The notes beneath the pieces were generated by a model. It saw only the letters and a program-made list of their open reading frames with translations. It did not search any database and was not told the origin of the DNA. This document shows positions 17,460 through 27,305 of a stretch of 64,000 bases of DNA, piece by piece (position 1 is the stretch's first letter; the number at the start of each line of letters is the position of its first letter). The stretch is from NCBI GenBank assembly GCA_029261035.1, contig JAJDCD010000023.1, positions 566,565 to 630,564 of the forward strand, in the 5' to 3' direction. This DNA comes from Candidatus Omnitrophota bacterium. Its GTDB lineage: Bacteria; Omnitrophota; Omnitrophia; Omnitrophales; JACROU01. The position numbers were made by a program, and so were the translations under genes.

Positions 17460-19303
17460 AATAATTCTGAAATCCTTTGTTCAATTTCCTCTACTTTAAA
17501 GGGTACCCCTTTTACTTTGTTAAAGCCAATGCTGTGTGATTCTGGAAATTTGTATCGAATGAGCATGAGAAGTTGTCCCATATTTAATTCTGGAATTAGA
17601 ATCGTCTTAAATTGTTTTAAAATATCGCCAAGATTTTTTGGGAATGGATTTAAATAACTTAAGTGCACTTGAGAAACTTTTTTCTTTTTGTTGTGTAAGT
17701 TGGTGACTGCTTGATAGACAGCTCCATAATTACCACCCCAGCTAAGAACTAACAACTTACCTGATTTTGGCCCATGAATTTCAGCTTCAGGAATATCATT
17801 AGCAATCCGTGCGATTTTTTCTGCACGTAAATTAGTCATTTTTTGATGGTTTTCAGGATCGTAACTTACGTTTCCAGTAATGTCTGCTTTAGATAAACCG
17901 CCAATGCGATGTTCTAATCCAGGTGTTCCAGGGATAGCCCAAGGACGTGCGAGTGTTTCTGGGTTTCTTTCGTAAGGATAAAAGGTTTTTCCTTTTTCTG
18001 CTTTTGGATGTGTTACTTCAATAGAGGGTAGAGTGGAAATGTCCGGTAACTTCCAAGGTTCGGCAGCGCTTGCTAAATAACCTTCCGACAAGAAAATAAC
18101 AGGAGTCATGTATTTAATAGCAATACGAACAGCTTCAATAGCCATTATAAAGCAATCTGAAGCAGTTCGAGGAGCGAGAACGGCAATAGGGGACTCTCCA
18201 TTTCTACAATAAAGGACTTGAAGCAAATCGGTCTGTTCTGTTTTGGTAGGCATTCCAGTGCTAGGGCCTCCACGTTGTACATTGATAATAATGAGAGGAA
18301 GTTCTGCCATAACAGCTAAGTTCATCATTTCTGATTTAAGGCTTATTCCAGGGCCGCTGGTTCCGGTTACCCCAATTTGTCCGCCAAAAGAAGCTCCAAC
18401 AGCACTGCCAATAGCTGATATTTCATCTTCGGCTTGAAAAGTTTTCACATTATAATTTTTGTAGGCAGCAAGGTATTGTAGGATTGTGCTGGCTGGAGTA
18501 ATAGGGTATGAGCCATAAAACAAAGTTTTATTGGCTAAGTTAGCTGCAGTAATGAGTCCGATAGCTAGAGCTTCATTACCCATAATTTTTCTATAGGTTC
18601 CAGGATCTAAAATGGCTTTTTTAATTTGATATTGGTTAGGAATAACTTCAGCAATGTCTGCAAAATTATAGCCGGCAGTAAGCGCTGTGATATTGGCTTC
18701 GACAATCTCCGGTCTTTTGGCAAACTTATTTTTAATCCATGCTGTTGTGTGATTTAATTCTCGATCATAAAGCCAAAACATCATTCCTAATGCAAAAAAG
18801 TTTTTGCAACGTTCCACTTCTGAAGCTTTAAGATGGAGATCTTTAAGGGCGTTTTTTGTTAGTTCCGAAAGCTTTACTTTAAGTACAGAATAATCTTTTA
18901 AGGTCTCGTCATCTAAAGGGTTTTTTTCCCAAGTGGCTTTTCGGAGGTTTTCTTCATTGAAAACACTTTCGTTAACAATGATAAGTCCACCCTTTTTTAC
19001 TAAAGGAAGATTGACTTTGAGGGCGGCGGGGTTCATCACAACCAAAACATCTGCAATGTCACCGGGCGTAAAAATAATGGAGTCTGAAAATTGAATTTGG
19101 AAACTACTAACACCAGGCAAAGTACCTATAGGAGCTCTGATTTCAGCAGGAAAGTCGGGAAGCGTAGCAAAATCATTACCCATGATAGCAGCGGTGTCAG
19201 TAAACTGGTCGCCTGTCAGCTGCATACCGTCTCCAGAGTCACCAGCGAAGCGAACTGTAATTGAAGACACTATCTCTGTTTTATTTTTTTTTGTTTCAGT
19301 CAT
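17456..19303 (-). CDS. korA: 2-oxoacid:ferredoxin oxidoreductase, fused gamma-alpha subunit
   Basis: Protein of 615 residues. Residues about 10-200 are the gamma domain (VRFAGDSGDGMQLTGDQF, FPAEIRAPIGTLPGVSSFQ), and the rest is the alpha part with the pyrimidine-binding domain (YPITPAST, EDEISAIGSAVGASFGG, TGTSGPGISLKSEMM) and a transketolase C-terminal-like domain. This gamma-alpha fusion is typical of two-subunit KOR enzymes, which reduce ferredoxin in the TCA or reductive TCA cycle. The gene lies eight bases after the CBS gene and overlaps korB by ATGA, so all four genes are likely one transcript. Substrate specificity cannot be read directly. Confidence 0.87.
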   Translation of the reverse strand: MTETKKNKTEIVSSITVRFAGDSGDGMQLTGDQFTDTAAIMGNDFATLPDFPAEIRAPIGTLPGVSSFQIQFSDSIIFTPGDIADVLVVMNPAALKVNLPLVKKGGLIIVNESVFNEENLRKATWEKNPLDDETLKDYSVLKVKLSELTKNALKDLHLKASEVERCKNFFALGMMFWLYDRELNHTTAWIKNKFAKRPEIVEANITALTAGYNFADIAEVIPNQYQIKKAILDPGTYRKIMGNEALAIGLITAANLANKTLFYGSYPITPASTILQYLAAYKNYNVKTFQAEDEISAIGSAVGASFGGQIGVTGTSGPGISLKSEMMNLAVMAELPLIIINVQRGGPSTGMPTKTEQTDLLQVLYCRNGESPIAVLAPRTASDCFIMAIEAVRIAIKYMTPVIFLSEGYLASAAEPWKLPDISTLPSIEVTHPKAEKGKTFYPYERNPETLARPWAIPGTPGLEHRIGGLSKADITGNVSYDPENHQKMTNLRAEKIARIANDIPEAEIHGPKSGKLLVLSWGGNYGAVYQAVTNLHNKKKKVSQVHLSYLNPFPKNLGDILKQFKTILIPELNMGQLLMLIRYKFPESHSIGFNKVKGVPFKVEEIEQRISELL

Positions 19304-19311
19304 GTTATGAG

Positions 19312-19785
19312 TTATCCACCCTCTGGGGTGTCCATTATTTTATCAGGGTCTGGAGGTAAGTTTAAGACTTCATCTGGGTAGCACTCTGCTAGAAAACGAA
19401 TAAGGGATCGGACGGATACGACGCCGGTAAGCTCTTCCTTTTCATTCACAATTGGAATGTGGTAGAAACGATGTTTTCCCATTAAGTCAATGGCGGTCCC
19501 AATAGAATCATTACCCGTTAATAAGATAGGGTTTTGTGTTATAAGGTCGCGAATAGGAGTTTCTAAATCTATGTTTTTTCCTAAAACTTTTCGGACCAAA
19601 TCAGTTTCTGTAAAAATACCAACGACTTTTTTGTTTTCTGTAAGAATAACATAGCCATGTTTATTATCCTGCATCAGTTCAATAGCTTTTGAAATTGTAA
19701 TATCAGGAGCTGCCTCTAAGTACTTGGGCATGCTCACCTTAAACAACTTCTGACTATCTAGAATTTCCACAGGTTTTGGTTCCAT
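19312..19785 (-). CDS. CBS-domain pair protein
   Basis: Protein of 157 residues made almost entirely of a tandem CBS pair (ITISKAIELMQDNKHGYVIL, VVGIFTETDLVRKV; LTGNDSIGTAIDLMGKHRFYHI, ELTGVVSVRSLIRFL). It has no other domain. It starts at ATG with AGAGGAAG upstream and heads the operon with korAB, so it probably binds AMP or ATP and tunes the oxidoreductase. Divergent prmA starts 165 bases away; the shared intergenic region holds an AATCTTTTCAAAAGATT palindrome near 19847 but no clear promoter. Confidence 0.78.
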   Translation of the reverse strand: MEPKPVEILDSQKLFKVSMPKYLEAAPDITISKAIELMQDNKHGYVILTENKKVVGIFTETDLVRKVLGKNIDLETPIRDLITQNPILLTGNDSIGTAIDLMGKHRFYHIPIVNEKEELTGVVSVRSLIRFLAECYPDEVLNLPPDPDKIMDTPEGG

Positions 19786-19949
19786 AACTTCCTCTTAACA
19801 GTTTGCTATTTATAATGTTAGGGTCTGTCTGGATGACATAATTCAATCTTTTCAAAAGATTCCAACATAATTGTATCACATCCTTCAATAACCTGGAAAT
19901 GAATTGTAAAGAGGTTTTACATTCTTGACGACTTTGTTATGCTGTTGCC

Positions 19950-20831
19950 ATGAAAACGCATCTTCTCCCAAAAGAAACTTATGTCGAAGTGGCATTAACT
20001 TGCAAGTCTCCGACCGATTCAGAGCAGGCCGAAATCCAGTCTTTTTTTCAGAAGCTTCGTGTGCCTTCAGATCAAAGGGCGATTTCCTTTTTTGAGAGCC
20101 AGTTCCAGCATTGTTTTTATACCCGGTCTTTAAGAATAGTAGAAAAGGCAAAAAAAGAGATAAGGCATATTCGATCGAATAAGATTCAACTAAAAGTCAA
20201 AGTATTAGGGCGTGCGGATTGGTTGGATAAATGGATGTTGGATTATCACATATCTCGTTTTGGACAAAATTTTATGATCGTTCCAATTTGGGAAAAAGAA
20301 GAATTTCGATCAAAAAACAAAATACCTATCTATATGAATCCTCAAGGTGCTTTTGGTTCAGGGACTCATGAAACAACATGCCTTGTGATTCAGTTGATGG
20401 AGCGTCTTGATGGAAAATTTAATAACTTTTTGGATGTTGGAGTTGGAACAGGCATTCTTTCTATAGCAGCTCATTATTTGGGCGCCAAAGAAAGTGTGGG
20501 CTTTGATTATGATGAAAAGGCTGTGAAGGCTTCTAAATGGAACCTTAAACTCAATAACATTAACAGTTCTCAAATCATGAGAAAGAGATTAGAAGAAGTT
20601 CAGTTAACTAAAAAGTACGACTTGGTTGCGGCTAATGTGATATCCAAGCACTTATTAGATAATCGTAAGAAATTGGTGAATAGCACAAAAAAAAGGGGTT
20701 ATTTAATTGTTTCGGGAATTCTTTTAGAACATTTTGAAGATTTTAAGAAACAGTTCAAACATCCTCAGCTCCATTGCATTAAAATCCTAAAGAGCAAGGA
20801 ATGGGCATCTGTCCTTTATAAGAAAAAGTAA
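19950..20831 (+). CDS. prmA: Ribosomal protein L11 methyltransferase
   Basis: Protein of 293 residues. It has the PrmA hallmark AFGSGTHETT (about residue 135), the SAM-binding motif LDVGVGTGILSIAA, the acidic motif FDYDEKAVKASKWN and the LVAANVISKHLL segment where family members have an NI or NP-like loop. PrmA methylates lysines and the N terminus of ribosomal protein L11 in the cytoplasm. The ATG at 19950 lacks an obvious ribosome binding site. The gene stands alone between the divergent KOR operon and the Mrp operon. Confidence 0.85.
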   Translation: MKTHLLPKETYVEVALTCKSPTDSEQAEIQSFFQKLRVPSDQRAISFFESQFQHCFYTRSLRIVEKAKKEIRHIRSNKIQLKVKVLGRADWLDKWMLDYHISRFGQNFMIVPIWEKEEFRSKNKIPIYMNPQGAFGSGTHETTCLVIQLMERLDGKFNNFLDVGVGTGILSIAAHYLGAKESVGFDYDEKAVKASKWNLKLNNINSSQIMRKRLEEVQLTKKYDLVAANVISKHLLDNRKKLVNSTKKRGYLIVSGILLEHFEDFKKQFKHPQLHCIKILKSKEWASVLYKKK

Positions 20832-20905
20832 CATCGGTACTTCTAATCAAATGGGTTTCTCTGTATAATACCCTTTTCTAACGACTCTATAACATTGGAC
20901 AATTC

Positions 20906-23203
20906 ATGGTCTTAGCCGTATTTTCTTTGTTTTTATTTTCGTTTTTTACTCCTTTTTTATGTCGTGTTTTTCAAAAGAAAAGCGGATGGCTGTTTTCTTT
21001 GCTTCCTTTAAGTTTAACGCTTTATTTTTTAAGTCAAACTTCTTTAATTCTTCAAGGGCAAACCTTGACCCACACTTTCGAATGGGTTCCTCTACTTAAT
21101 TTTTCTTTTTCTTTTCATTTGGATGGTCTGAGCTATTTATTTGCGATGCTTATTTGTGGGATTGGAACGGTTATTGTTTTCTATTCGGGATCCTACTTGG
21201 AAGGGGATAGGTATTTAGGACGATTTTTTTGTAGCCTTTTTGTTTTTATGGGTTCTATGTTGGGAGTCGTTTTATCTAATAATGTATTGGTGCTTTTTGT
21301 ATTTTGGGAATTAACAAGTCTGAGCTCTTATTTTTTAATTGGATATAACCATGAAAAGAAAGAGTCGCGTTATGCTGCTCTTCAGGCTTTGTTGGTTACT
21401 GGGTTGGGAGGGCTTGCACTTTTAGTTGCTGTTCTTATGGCAGGGAGTGCTGTTGGGAGTTTTGAAATAACTGTTTGGGTAGAGAGGTGGCAAACGTTAA
21501 TTTCGAGTCCGTATATTTCTGCGATTGTAATTTTAGTTTTGTTAGCAGCTTTTACAAAGTCAGCTCAATTTCCATTTCATTTCTGGCTTCCGAATGCGAT
21601 GCAAGCTCCAACACCTGTCAGTGCTTATCTACATTCATCAACGATGGTCAAAGCAGGTATTTATCTTGTGGCACGTCTCAATCCTGTTTTTTCTGAAACG
21701 CCTCTTTGGTTTACTACAATTGAAATTGCTGGGTTGACAACAATGATTGTAGGAGCTGTTCTTTCTTTCACGCAGAATCAATATAAGCTTGTTTTGGCAT
21801 ATATGACGGTGACAGCTTTGGGAATGATTCTATTCTTATTAGGAATGGGGACGGCCTATTCCGTAGCGGCAGCTCTTGTTTTTATTTTGGTTCATGCGTT
21901 GTATAAAGCTGCTTTGTTCTTGATAGCTGGGGCAGTGGATCATGAAACGGGAGAAAAGGATTTAAGAAAGTTATCAGGACTTCGAAGTAAAATGCCACTT
22001 ACAGCTATTATTGCTTTGGTTTGCGGGCTATCAATGGCAGGAGTGCCGCCGCTTTTTGGTTTTATTGGCAAAGAGCTTTTTTTAGAAAGCACATTAAAAA
22101 CGCAGCTTTTTTATCCTCTCAATATTTGGGTTGTTAGCTTTACCAGTTTGTTTATTGTTTGTGCGGCGTGTTTTACGGGGCTAAAACCTTTTTTTGGAAA
22201 GCTTGCTGTCACACCTAAAAAACCGCATGAAGCACCTCTTGCTTTATATTTGGGGCCTTTAATTTTTGCCGTTTTGAGTGTGGGGTTTGGGTTATACCCT
22301 AAAGTCTTGGATTCTTTTGTGACAGCCAGTGTTCATACGCTGGTTCGCTCATCTTCGGACCATGTTCATTTAGCACTTTGGCATGGTTTTAATCAGGCAT
22401 TTTTTATAAGTATGACTGTGTTAGCTGTGGGGGTGGCTTTTTATTTATTACGAGATGTTAGTTTGAAGCTGTTTAAACCTTTGGCTATTTTTAAATCTTT
22501 AGGACCTGAGAAAGCATATCAAATATTTTTAAAAATACTGAATAGTGTTGCTAAAACGCAAACCCTAATTCTTCAGAATGGATTTCTGCGCTATTACGTA
22601 TTTTTTATTATTTTGACGGCTGTTTTTTTGTGTGGGTGGGTGGTGTTTCTGCATCAAGAAACATTGCAGATGACTTTTAATTTTTCTGATATTAAATTTC
22701 ATGAGTTCTTACTTGTGCTTCTGATCATAGCAGCTACTTTAGCTTCTACAGTTTTGAGGTCTCGAATTTCCGCTATTATTTCTTTGGGGGTTGTTGGGTA
22801 TGGGGTGAGTGTGATATTTGTGATTTTTGGAGCTCCAGATCTTGCCATGACTCAAATTGTGATTGAAACGTTAATCGTTGTTCTTTTTATTTTAGTTTTT
22901 TATCATTTAAAACCTTTTCAGAATTTATCTTCTAAAGGGTCGAAGTTAAGGGATGCGTTATTAGCATTATCCGCAGGAGCATTGATGACTTTTTTAGTTT
23001 TAGCAGCTCAAGATGTTCAGTATGCTGAAAGCATATCTCCTTACTTTGAACAGAACAGTTGGCTTTTAGCTCATGGAAGAAATGTTGTGAATGTGATTTT
23101 GGTGGATTTTCGTGCTCTAGATACGTTGGGAGAAATTACCGTATTAGCCATTGCGGGATTAGGTATTTTTATTTTGTTAAAGTTAAAGCTAGGGAAGAAG
23201 TAA
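20906..23203 (+). CDS. mrpA: Mrp Na+/H+ antiporter subunit A (with MbhE-like tail)
   Basis: Protein of 765 residues with about 20 membrane helices. Residues up to ~500 are NuoL-like: LVLFVFWELTSLSSYFLIG, FPFHFWLPNAMQAPTPVSAYLHS and KAALFLIAGAVDHETG carry the Glu, Lys and His of the proton path. The C-terminal part has the DUF4040/MbhE-type domain (GAPDLAMTQIVIETLIVV and ILVDFRALDTLGEITVLAIAG). MrpA is the largest subunit of the hetero-oligomeric Na+/H+ antiporter, which acts in pH and sodium homeostasis. It is the first of seven genes; a TATAAT lies at 20864 without a clear -35 partner. Confidence 0.92.
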   Translation: MVLAVFSLFLFSFFTPFLCRVFQKKSGWLFSLLPLSLTLYFLSQTSLILQGQTLTHTFEWVPLLNFSFSFHLDGLSYLFAMLICGIGTVIVFYSGSYLEGDRYLGRFFCSLFVFMGSMLGVVLSNNVLVLFVFWELTSLSSYFLIGYNHEKKESRYAALQALLVTGLGGLALLVAVLMAGSAVGSFEITVWVERWQTLISSPYISAIVILVLLAAFTKSAQFPFHFWLPNAMQAPTPVSAYLHSSTMVKAGIYLVARLNPVFSETPLWFTTIEIAGLTTMIVGAVLSFTQNQYKLVLAYMTVTALGMILFLLGMGTAYSVAAALVFILVHALYKAALFLIAGAVDHETGEKDLRKLSGLRSKMPLTAIIALVCGLSMAGVPPLFGFIGKELFLESTLKTQLFYPLNIWVVSFTSLFIVCAACFTGLKPFFGKLAVTPKKPHEAPLALYLGPLIFAVLSVGFGLYPKVLDSFVTASVHTLVRSSSDHVHLALWHGFNQAFFISMTVLAVGVAFYLLRDVSLKLFKPLAIFKSLGPEKAYQIFLKILNSVAKTQTLILQNGFLRYYVFFIILTAVFLCGWVVFLHQETLQMTFNFSDIKFHEFLLVLLIIAATLASTVLRSRISAIISLGVVGYGVSVIFVIFGAPDLAMTQIVIETLIVVLFILVFYHLKPFQNLSSKGSKLRDALLALSAGALMTFLVLAAQDVQYAESISPYFEQNSWLLAHGRNVVNVILVDFRALDTLGEITVLAIAGLGIFILLKLKLGKK

Positions 23204-23206
23204 TTT

Positions 23207-23623
23207 ATGCACTCCATTATTTTAAGAACGGCGACAGTATTTTTAAAGTATTTGCTGCTTGTGTTTTCTGTTTATTTATTGCTAGGGGGGCACAATGAAC
23301 CGGGGGGTGGGTTTGTTGGTGGTCTTGTAGCTGCTTCGGCATTTATTTTATTTGCGATCGCTTATAATGTGGAAGAAGCAAGAAAACGACTCCGAATTGA
23401 GCCGGCGGTACTTATTGGTATTGGGCTCTTAACAGCTCTTTTTAGTGGACTGATTCCTGTTATTTTAAATAAATCTTTTTTGACTGGGGTGTGGTTTCAT
23501 GGCCATTCGGAAATTTTTGGAGACATCCACATAGGGAGCCCTTTGTTTTTTGATGTAGGTGTTTATCTTGTTGTGTTGGGAGTGACTGTCAAAATTATAT
23601 TTTCATTATTGGAGGAAGTTTAA
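23207..23623 (+). CDS. mrpB: Mrp Na+/H+ antiporter subunit B
   Basis: Protein of 138 residues with four membrane helices and the MnhB signature [43 protein letters not shown] segment near the end is also typical. It packs beside the MbhE-like tail of MrpA in the antiporter complex in the inner membrane. It starts three bases after mrpA; its TAA stop overlaps the next ATG (TAATG), coupling it to mrpC. Confidence 0.92.
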   Translation: MHSIILRTATVFLKYLLLVFSVYLLLGGHNEPGGGFVGGLVAASAFILFAIAYNVEEARKRLRIEPAVLIGIGLLTALFSGLIPVILNKSFLTGVWFHGHSEIFGDIHIGSPLFFDVGVYLVVLGVTVKIIFSLLEEV

Positions 23624-23967
23624 TGTCTTTCTGGTTAGCTATTATTGTGGGAGTTCTTTATTCAGCAGGTATCTATATGATGATGCGGCGTAGTGTAGTG
23701 AAATTGATTATTGGTTTGGCATTATTGAGTCATGCGGCTAACTTGCTTATTTTTACAGGAGCTGGAATTGTAAGAGAAAAAGCGCCGATTATTTCTAAGT
23801 TTCAGGAAACTGTTTCAAACAACGCAGATCCTTTGCCTCAGGCACTTGTTTTAACAGCTATTGTGATCAGTTTCGGTGTATTAGCTTTTGCGTTGGTGTT
23901 AACACATCGAGCCGTTGAAAGTGTAGGGACTGATGATCTCGATCAAATGAAAGAAACGGATACATGA
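23623..23967 (+). CDS. mrpC: Mrp Na+/H+ antiporter subunit C (NuoK-like)
   Basis: Protein of 114 residues with three membrane helices, homologous to NuoK of complex I. The loop [20 protein letters not shown] is the diagnostic MnhC/MbhG motif, with the second-helix pattern [14 protein letters not shown]. It forms part of the ion path linking MrpA and MrpD. It overlaps mrpB by one base and mrpD by four bases (ATGA). Confidence 0.92.
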   Translation: MSFWLAIIVGVLYSAGIYMMMRRSVVKLIIGLALLSHAANLLIFTGAGIVREKAPIISKFQETVSNNADPLPQALVLTAIVISFGVLAFALVLTHRAVESVGTDDLDQMKETDT

Positions 23968-25463
23968 GCCACATTATTATTCTTCCAATACTGATTCCTC
24001 TCATAACGGCTGCCGTGTCGCTTTTGGGTTGGAAAAAAAGGATTTATCAAAAGAATATGGGTGTTGTCGGGGCCTTTCTTTTGTTGGTTGTAGCGGTGTA
24101 TCTTTTGATGCATGTTTATCGCAACGGAATTATTGCAGTTCAAATGGGAAGCTGGATTGCTCCTTTTGGCATTACATTGGTTTGCGATTTGTTTAGTGCC
24201 ATTATGGTTTTGCTTGCAGCCATTATTGCGTTTGCTACGATTTTATATTCTTGTTTTACAGTAGATAAAGACAGGGAATCTTTTGGGTATTATCCTTTAA
24301 TGCATTTAATGATGATGGGTATTTGCGGGGCTTTTCTTACAGGAGATATTTTTAATTTGTACGTCTGGTTTGAAGTTCTTTTGATCAGTTCTTTCGTGCT
24401 TTTAGTTTTGGGTGGTGAGAAACAGCAAATGGAAGGTGCTATTAAATATGTGACGTTAAACTTACTTTCCTCAACTTTTTTTCTAGTAGCGGTTGGAATT
24501 TTGTATGGACTTTTAGGCACGCTGAATATGGCAGACTTGGCCATTAAAATAAAAACAATTTCGGAGCCAGGATTGATTACATTAGTTTCTGTTCTATTTC
24601 TAATGGCTTTCGGGATTAAAGCGGCTATCTTTCCAATGTTTTTTTGGCTTCCAGCTTCTTATCATACGCCACCCGTTGCTGTTTCTGCTGTGTTTGCAGG
24701 CCTGTTGACGAAGGTGGGAGTTTATGCGCTTATTCGGGTGTTCACACTTATTTTTATACAGGACACAGAAGTGACGCACTCTCTTATTTTAGGGATAGCT
24801 GCTTTTACGATGGTTACAGGGGTGTTAGGGGCTGCTGCTCAAAATGAATTTCGTAGAATTCTATCCTTTCATATCATCAGTCAAATAGGGTATATGATTA
24901 TGGGGCTAGGTTTGTTTACAAAAGCAGCACTTGCCGGTTCTGTGTTCTATATCATTCATCATATAATTGTAAAATCAAATTTGTTTTTAGTGAGTGGATT
25001 TGCTCATAAAGTTAAGGGTTCTTTTCATTTAAGTAAATTGGGAGATATGTATCGTGATCACCCTTACGTTTCAATTGTTTTTCTTGTATCCGCATTATCT
25101 CTTGCGGGGTTACCACCGCTGTCTGGATTTTTTGCAAAATTTATTTTGATTAAATCAGCTCTTGAGGTAGGTCAATACGGGATTGTTGTCGTTGCTCTAA
25201 TAGTTGGCTTGCTCACTTTGTTTTCGATGACTAAGATTTGGCAGGAAGTATTCTGGAAGAAAATGGAAGGTTCTAAACCCGTTTTAAGTTCTGTTTCCGG
25301 TTTTGCATTATCTGGAATGTTTATTCCAATGGTTTGGCTTGCTTTGATGACGGTTTGCATTGGTTTTGGAGCGCAGTTTGTTTTTGGTTTATCTCTTCAG
25401 ACAGCCGAACAACTCATGGATCCGACATCCTATGTTGCGGCAGTCTTACAGAGTCAACAGTAA
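23964..25463 (+). CDS. mrpD: Mrp Na+/H+ antiporter subunit D (NuoN/M-like)
   Basis: Protein of 499 residues with about 14 membrane helices of the proton-translocating antiporter family. Key motifs are [18 protein letters not shown] with the buried Glu, [20 protein letters not shown], and [14 protein letters not shown] with the conserved His-Lys pair. It carries proton or Na+ flux in the Mrp complex. The following mrpE start lies 12 bases after its stop with a GAGGG site. Confidence 0.92.
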   Translation: MSHIIILPILIPLITAAVSLLGWKKRIYQKNMGVVGAFLLLVVAVYLLMHVYRNGIIAVQMGSWIAPFGITLVCDLFSAIMVLLAAIIAFATILYSCFTVDKDRESFGYYPLMHLMMMGICGAFLTGDIFNLYVWFEVLLISSFVLLVLGGEKQQMEGAIKYVTLNLLSSTFFLVAVGILYGLLGTLNMADLAIKIKTISEPGLITLVSVLFLMAFGIKAAIFPMFFWLPASYHTPPVAVSAVFAGLLTKVGVYALIRVFTLIFIQDTEVTHSLILGIAAFTMVTGVLGAAAQNEFRRILSFHIISQIGYMIMGLGLFTKAALAGSVFYIIHHIIVKSNLFLVSGFAHKVKGSFHLSKLGDMYRDHPYVSIVFLVSALSLAGLPPLSGFFAKFILIKSALEVGQYGIVVVALIVGLLTLFSMTKIWQEVFWKKMEGSKPVLSSVSGFALSGMFIPMVWLALMTVCIGFGAQFVFGLSLQTAEQLMDPTSYVAAVLQSQQ

Positions 25464-25475
25464 AAGAGGGTCTTA

Positions 25476-25949
25476 ATGGTTCGATTATTTTGGGAAGCAG
25501 TTATTGTAATTGTATGGATTGCCTTGACGGTAGATTTTAGTTTGCTTAATATTGCTCTAGGAGCTTTGTTGGGTGTTTTTTTGCTTTGGTATATGCCTGT
25601 TCAAAAAAAATCTTTGAAGTATTTTTTAAAATTACCCAAAGTTTTTATTTTTATTTTTTATTTTTTCTGGGAGCTTATTGTTGCAAATATCAGAGTGGCT
25701 TATTATGTCTTATCCCCGTTGAAAAAAGCAAAACCAGGGATTGTGGCGATACCTCTTCGATTAAAGAAAAATTGGCAGATTACGGTATTGGCCAATGTTA
25801 TTACTTTAACTCCGGGAACCTTAAGTATCGATGTTTCTAATGACAAAAAAACACTTTATATTCATGTGATTTCAATGAAATCTGCCGATGAAGTCCGAAA
25901 AGAAATAAGAGACGGGTTAGAACAAAAATTATTGGAGGCTACGAAGTAA
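25476..25949 (+). CDS. mrpE: Mrp Na+/H+ antiporter subunit E
   Basis: Protein of 157 residues: two or three N-terminal helices and a cytoplasmic domain with LANVITLTPGTLSIDVSNDK, the MnhE signature. Length and order in the operon fit. It is an assembly and stability subunit of the Mrp complex. It is separated from mrpF by two bases. Confidence 0.9.
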   Translation: MVRLFWEAVIVIVWIALTVDFSLLNIALGALLGVFLLWYMPVQKKSLKYFLKLPKVFIFIFYFFWELIVANIRVAYYVLSPLKKAKPGIVAIPLRLKKNWQITVLANVITLTPGTLSIDVSNDKKTLYIHVISMKSADEVRKEIRDGLEQKLLEATK

Positions 25950-25951
25950 CT

Positions 25952-26236
25952 ATGTCAGGTGTGGAACTTATTCCTTATGCCATTAAAGGGGTCAACGGAT
26001 TACTTTATCTCTCCATCATACTAGCATTCTATCGTTTGTTGAAAGGGCCTAGGCTGACGGACCGTGTTGTCGCCTTGGATTTTATCGCAACTATTGTGGT
26101 GGGTATTATTGGCTTATATACGATTGAAACAGGAGAGTTCTATTATTTAAAAGTCGCTATTGTTTTAGCGTTACTCATGTTTTTGGGGACCGTAGCGATG
26201 GCATTTTTTGTTGAGAAACGAGAGGACGATTTATAA
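25952..26236 (+). CDS. mrpF: Mrp Na+/H+ antiporter subunit F
   Basis: Protein of 94 residues with three helices and the MnhF motif GPRLTDRVVALDFIATIVVG, whose Asp residues are important for transport in studied relatives. It sits directly before mrpG, with stop and start adjacent. Confidence 0.9.
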   Translation: MSGVELIPYAIKGVNGLLYLSIILAFYRLLKGPRLTDRVVALDFIATIVVGIIGLYTIETGEFYYLKVAIVLALLMFLGTVAMAFFVEKREDDL

Positions 26237-26605
26237 ATGGAATGGGTCACAATTGTTTGTTTATTGTTAGGCGGCTTTTTTTCTCTGATCGCTGCGATTG
26301 GTTTAGTTCGAATGCCGGATTTGTTTATGAGAATGCAGGCTGCTACGAAAGCGGGAACTTTGGCGGTCGGTGTGATTATGGTTGGGGTTTGCTTCTATCA
26401 CCCTAATCTTAATGTGGTATTTAAAGCAGCTCTGATTGTTTTATTTCTTTTTTTGACAGCGCCTGTAGCGGCACATTTAATAGCTAGAGCTTCTTATATT
26501 GTGGGTGTGGATATGTGGACTGGTTCTGTGGTGGACGAACTTAAAGGGAAGTATGAGTTGAGAACCCATGAACTGAAAGGGGAGGAAAAGAAGGGTGAGA
26601 AATGA
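26237..26605 (+). CDS. mrpG: Mrp Na+/H+ antiporter subunit G
   Basis: Protein of 122 residues with three helices and the MnhG/PhaG signature IAAIGLVRMPDLFMRMQAATKA, then FLFLTAPVAAHLIARAS. A charged cytoplasmic tail rich in Lys and Glu ends the protein. It completes the set MrpA-G; the operon ends here, and no strong terminator is visible before the Spy-like gene. Confidence 0.9.
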   Translation: MEWVTIVCLLLGGFFSLIAAIGLVRMPDLFMRMQAATKAGTLAVGVIMVGVCFYHPNLNVVFKAALIVLFLFLTAPVAAHLIARASYIVGVDMWTGSVVDELKGKYELRTHELKGEEKKGEK

Positions 26606-26706
26606 TCAAGGATTGTTTTATTCTTGTCGTAACTTACAACCTGGTCTTGGTGTGGTACGATTATAAGTGGAGTATTAGCCTATAACGATTAATGAGGAGG
26701 TGTGTT

Positions 26707-27168
26707 ATGCAGAATTCGGTTAAGATTTTATCTGTTTTATTCTTATTTTTATTTGCTGCGTCAGTAGTGGTTCCAAGTGCTTATGCTAAGGGAGGCCATA
26801 AACATTCTCTGGAGCATAAATTTAATATGAAGGTGAAGTTTATTCTTCTTCATCAAGATGAGTTAAATATGTCTGATGAACAAGTTGAAGTTATCAAGAA
26901 AATTAAGATGGATTTAAAGAAAAGCATGATTAGACAAAAAGCAGAGATCGAAGGAATAATGGTCGATTTTTATTCTGCGTTGCATCAAGATCCTATTGAT
27001 ATTGAAGCCATTAATGCTCTGATTGATCAGAAGTATGAAGTTAAGAAAATTAAGATGCGGGGCATTGTAGAGGCTATTACAAATATTAAAGGGAATATGA
27101 GTTCAGAACAGAGAGCTCAGTTTAAAGATATGTGGATGGATTATAAGAAGAAACGCTGTTTTGGCTGA
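26707..27168 (+). CDS. Spy/CpxP-like periplasmic helical protein
   Basis: Protein of 153 residues. ATG 26707 has GAGGAGGTG four bases before it, better than the in-frame ATG 26692 that overlaps this site. A signal peptide ends near SAYAKG, followed by a His-containing stretch (GGHKHSLEHKF) and an all-helical body. NMSDEQVEVIKKIKMDLKK and MSSEQRAQFKDMW match the LTxxQ-like repeats of the Spy/CpxP/CnrX group. Relatives are periplasmic chaperones or metal sensors in envelope stress responses. The specific role is unknown; no two-component partner adjoins it. Confidence 0.6.
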   Translation: MQNSVKILSVLFLFLFAASVVVPSAYAKGGHKHSLEHKFNMKVKFILLHQDELNMSDEQVEVIKKIKMDLKKSMIRQKAEIEGIMVDFYSALHQDPIDIEAINALIDQKYEVKKIKMRGIVEAITNIKGNMSSEQRAQFKDMWMDYKKKRCFG

Positions 27169-27192
27169 TAAAGAGTTGTTTAAATTTAACGC

Positions 27193-27297
27193 TTGTCATT
27201 CCCGAGTGTTTTTGTCGGGAATCCAAAAGATATATGGATAGTTTGTAAGGGATTAGTTTTTTTGAGTTTTCTGGATCCCCGCCTGCGCGGGGATAAA
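27193..27297. repeat. REP-like repeat, family E (GTCATTCCCG type)
   Basis: A left hairpin TTGTCATTCCCGAG / GTCGGGAATCC at 27193-27222 and a right one, CTGGATCCCCGCCTGCGCGGGGATAA at 27272-27297 in two halves, enclose 50 AT-rich bases. The same TCATCCCC...GGGGATCC pattern recurs at 41266 and 62675. It fills the gap between the Spy-like gene and the rpmG terminator. Confidence 0.65.
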
Positions 27298-27305
27298 TTC
27301 ACAAT

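Noticed and set aside
20841-20905. Promoter of the Mrp operon at TATAAT 20864
   Set aside because: No acceptable -35 at 16-18 bases; too weak to list as a feature.
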